A stretch of DNA of 64,000 nucleotides from Gemmatimonas sp. UBA7669 (GTDB taxonomy: Bacteria; Gemmatimonadota; Gemmatimonadetes; Gemmatimonadales; Gemmatimonadaceae). The stretch spans positions 71,796-135,795 of the forward strand of contig NZ_DLHL01000055.1 of assembly GCF_002483225.1 (NCBI RefSeq). Reading direction: 5' to 3'. The notes under the pieces are model-generated. The model searched no databases. It was not told where the DNA came from and worked only from the letters and a program-made list of their open reading frames with translations. Positions within the stretch are counted from its first letter, which is position 1. Every line of letters begins with the position of its first letter. Below, piece by piece: positions 63,049-64,000 of the stretch. Made by a program: the position numbers and the translations under genes.

Positions 63049-64000
63049 GTGGATGCGCAGGATCCCTGCATCGCGCTGTACGTGAACGGGCCTGGCGAAT
63101 CATCCGTGCGCGAGCGCGCGACCATCCTGAGCCGCGACCCAGGCGTCTCGGACGAGGGTACGTGGCAATCCGGCCGCCTCCGACTCGCGGTGGGTCGAGA
63201 GTGCCGGTTTGTGGCGCGCGGCGCGCCGTTTCTCCCCGTCGGCTGCAGTGCGCTCGTGCGCGGACATTGGGAAGCGGCGCCCGCTGCGGTCGTGCTCCAC
63301 ACGGGGCAGCGCGAGCAACTGGTGCTGGATGAGTGCCGCGACGTGCAGTTGCCGACGACCACGAGTGGGGTACGCGACTTCATCGCGGCGAACCTCGAAG
63401 GCATCGGCGGGCAGCGCGCCGCGCACATTGCCAAGGTGCTGGGCGCGAACGCCGTCACCCTGTTGAACGACCAGCCCGCCCTGCTCGAGACCCTCTTTGC
63501 GGGCAAAGTGGGACGCGACCTGGCAGCCGGCTGGACGCAGTGGCGCACGCGCTATGTCGAGCAGCAGGACGCGTACGACCTCGCCCTCCGGCTCTCGTCA
63601 CGCGGGATCCCCATGGCGCATGTCCGCCGGATCTTTGGCTTCTTCCGGTCCGCGGACCTCGTCGAGATCGTGCTGCTGCGGCGGCCCTACTGGCTGCTCC
63701 AGGTGCCGGGATTCACGTGGCGACGCGCGGACGCCATGGCCCGCTCGCTCGGGGTGTCCACCGAACATCCGGAGCGGCTGAGCGCCGCGACCGTGCTCGC
63801 GTTGGGTGAGGCCGCCGCTGATGACGGGCACTCGTGCCTTCCCCGTGCGCTGCTGGCGCCGGCCGTGGCCGACCTCGTTGGGGCGAAGGCACGCGCCGAG
63901 CAGGCGCTGGCGGTGTCCGTCGATGCCGGACACGTCGCGGAAGACGATGGCAGTTATTACCTGCCCTCCGCACTCGACGCGGAATGGCGCGTCGGCCGCC
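63049..64000 (+). CDS. RecD2-like SF1 helicase, N-terminal part (cut by window edge)
   Basis: 317 codons from GTG 63049 with no stop before the edge. The N-terminal OB-like region (PFLPVGCSALVRGHWEAAPA) is followed by helix-hairpin-helix repeats typical of RecD2: ANLEGIGGQRAAHIAKVLGA, RRIFGFFRSADLVEIVLLRR and YWLLQVPGFTWRRADAMARS. Next comes a winged segment (GHSCLPRALLAPAVADLVGA). The helicase motifs should follow beyond the window. The start is uncertain; GTG 63082 is another option. It follows the recombinase genes and probably belongs to the element as cargo or as a replication/repair factor. Confidence 0.72.
   Translation, partial: MDAQDPCIALYVNGPGESSVRERATILSRDPGVSDEGTWQSGRLRLAVGRECRFVARGAPFLPVGCSALVRGHWEAAPAAVVLHTGQREQLVLDECRDVQLPTTTSGVRDFIAANLEGIGGQRAAHIAKVLGANAVTLLNDQPALLETLFAGKVGRDLAAGWTQWRTRYVEQQDAYDLALRLSSRGIPMAHVRRIFGFFRSADLVEIVLLRRPYWLLQVPGFTWRRADAMARSLGVSTEHPERLSAATVLALGEAAADDGHSCLPRALLAPAVADLVGAKARAEQALAVSVDAGHVAEDDGSYYLPSALDAEWRVGR

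Larger units (their letters stand above)
55311..64000 (+). mobile_element. Recombinase-trio (RIT/Tn554-like) element inserted in hslR; right end outside window
   Basis: The left boundary is taken as the point where the S4 domain breaks (55310/55311). Contents in order: PemK/MazF-like toxin, 519-bp gap, three overlapping tyrosine recombinases, a TnpC/DUF6262-like HTH protein with an amber codon, and the start of a RecD2-like helicase, all on the plus strand. Three adjacent recombinases define RIT elements, while a large recombinase pair plus a small TnpC-like protein defines Tn554; this element shows both. No terminal inverted repeat or target duplication can be checked without the right end. 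Confidence 0.72.

Overview
The window is GC-rich, densely coded chromosomal DNA with many ATGA/GTGA gene overlaps. The gene content is that of a Gram-negative-type bacterium: a type IV pilus with a secretin, TolC and HlyD proteins, lipoproteins and outer-membrane barrels. The mix of families and their order most resembles Gemmatimonadota (Gemmatimonas-like). That assignment is inference from gene content; there is no rRNA, tRNA or CRISPR array here to confirm it.

Layout. 1-982: promoter-proximal part of the ATP synthase operon (atpZ, atpI, start of atpB), minus strand. 1254-2871: a lipoprotein and a MoxR ATPase, each followed by a clear terminator. 3079-7873: a lower-GC segment holding most of a BTAD/AAA regulator, a convergent membrane HD-GYP protein and, just upstream of the latter, a 23-codon ORF with a near-perfect Shine-Dalgarno and a palindrome. 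8015-20251: mostly housekeeping genes (a sigma-54 activator, gcvT, MBL-rhodanese, bcp, argF, a nucleotidyltransferase pair, hslUV, a PLP dehydratase). 20444-27435: xerC-trmFO-topA-smg-aroK-aroC, all on the minus strand. 27525-43233: a large type IV pilus locus with pilMNOPQ plus a lipoprotein, three minor-pilin-like genes behind a histidine kinase, two major-type pilins, and pilSR. A textbook sigma-54 promoter lies before pilA. 43360-46474: CNNM/CBS protein, arfB, an outer-membrane barrel. 46655-55310: a long plus-strand operon starting with a type I secretion trio whose ABC ATPase has lost its catalytic motifs, then CPXCG, CHAD-CYTH, EAL-HDOD, a small protein and an S4-domain gene (hslR-like).

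The hslR-like gene is cut in the middle of its S4 domain by a mobile element, which then fills the window from about 55311 to its right edge. The element carries a PemK/MazF-like toxin, three consecutive overlapping tyrosine recombinases, a TnpC-like (DUF6262-type) HTH protein broken by one in-frame amber codon, and the N-terminal part of a RecD2-like helicase.

The most interesting candidates for new biology are the 23-residue peptide/HD-GYP/BTAD-regulator segment, the recombinase-trio element with its toxin and helicase, and the degenerate ABC exporter.
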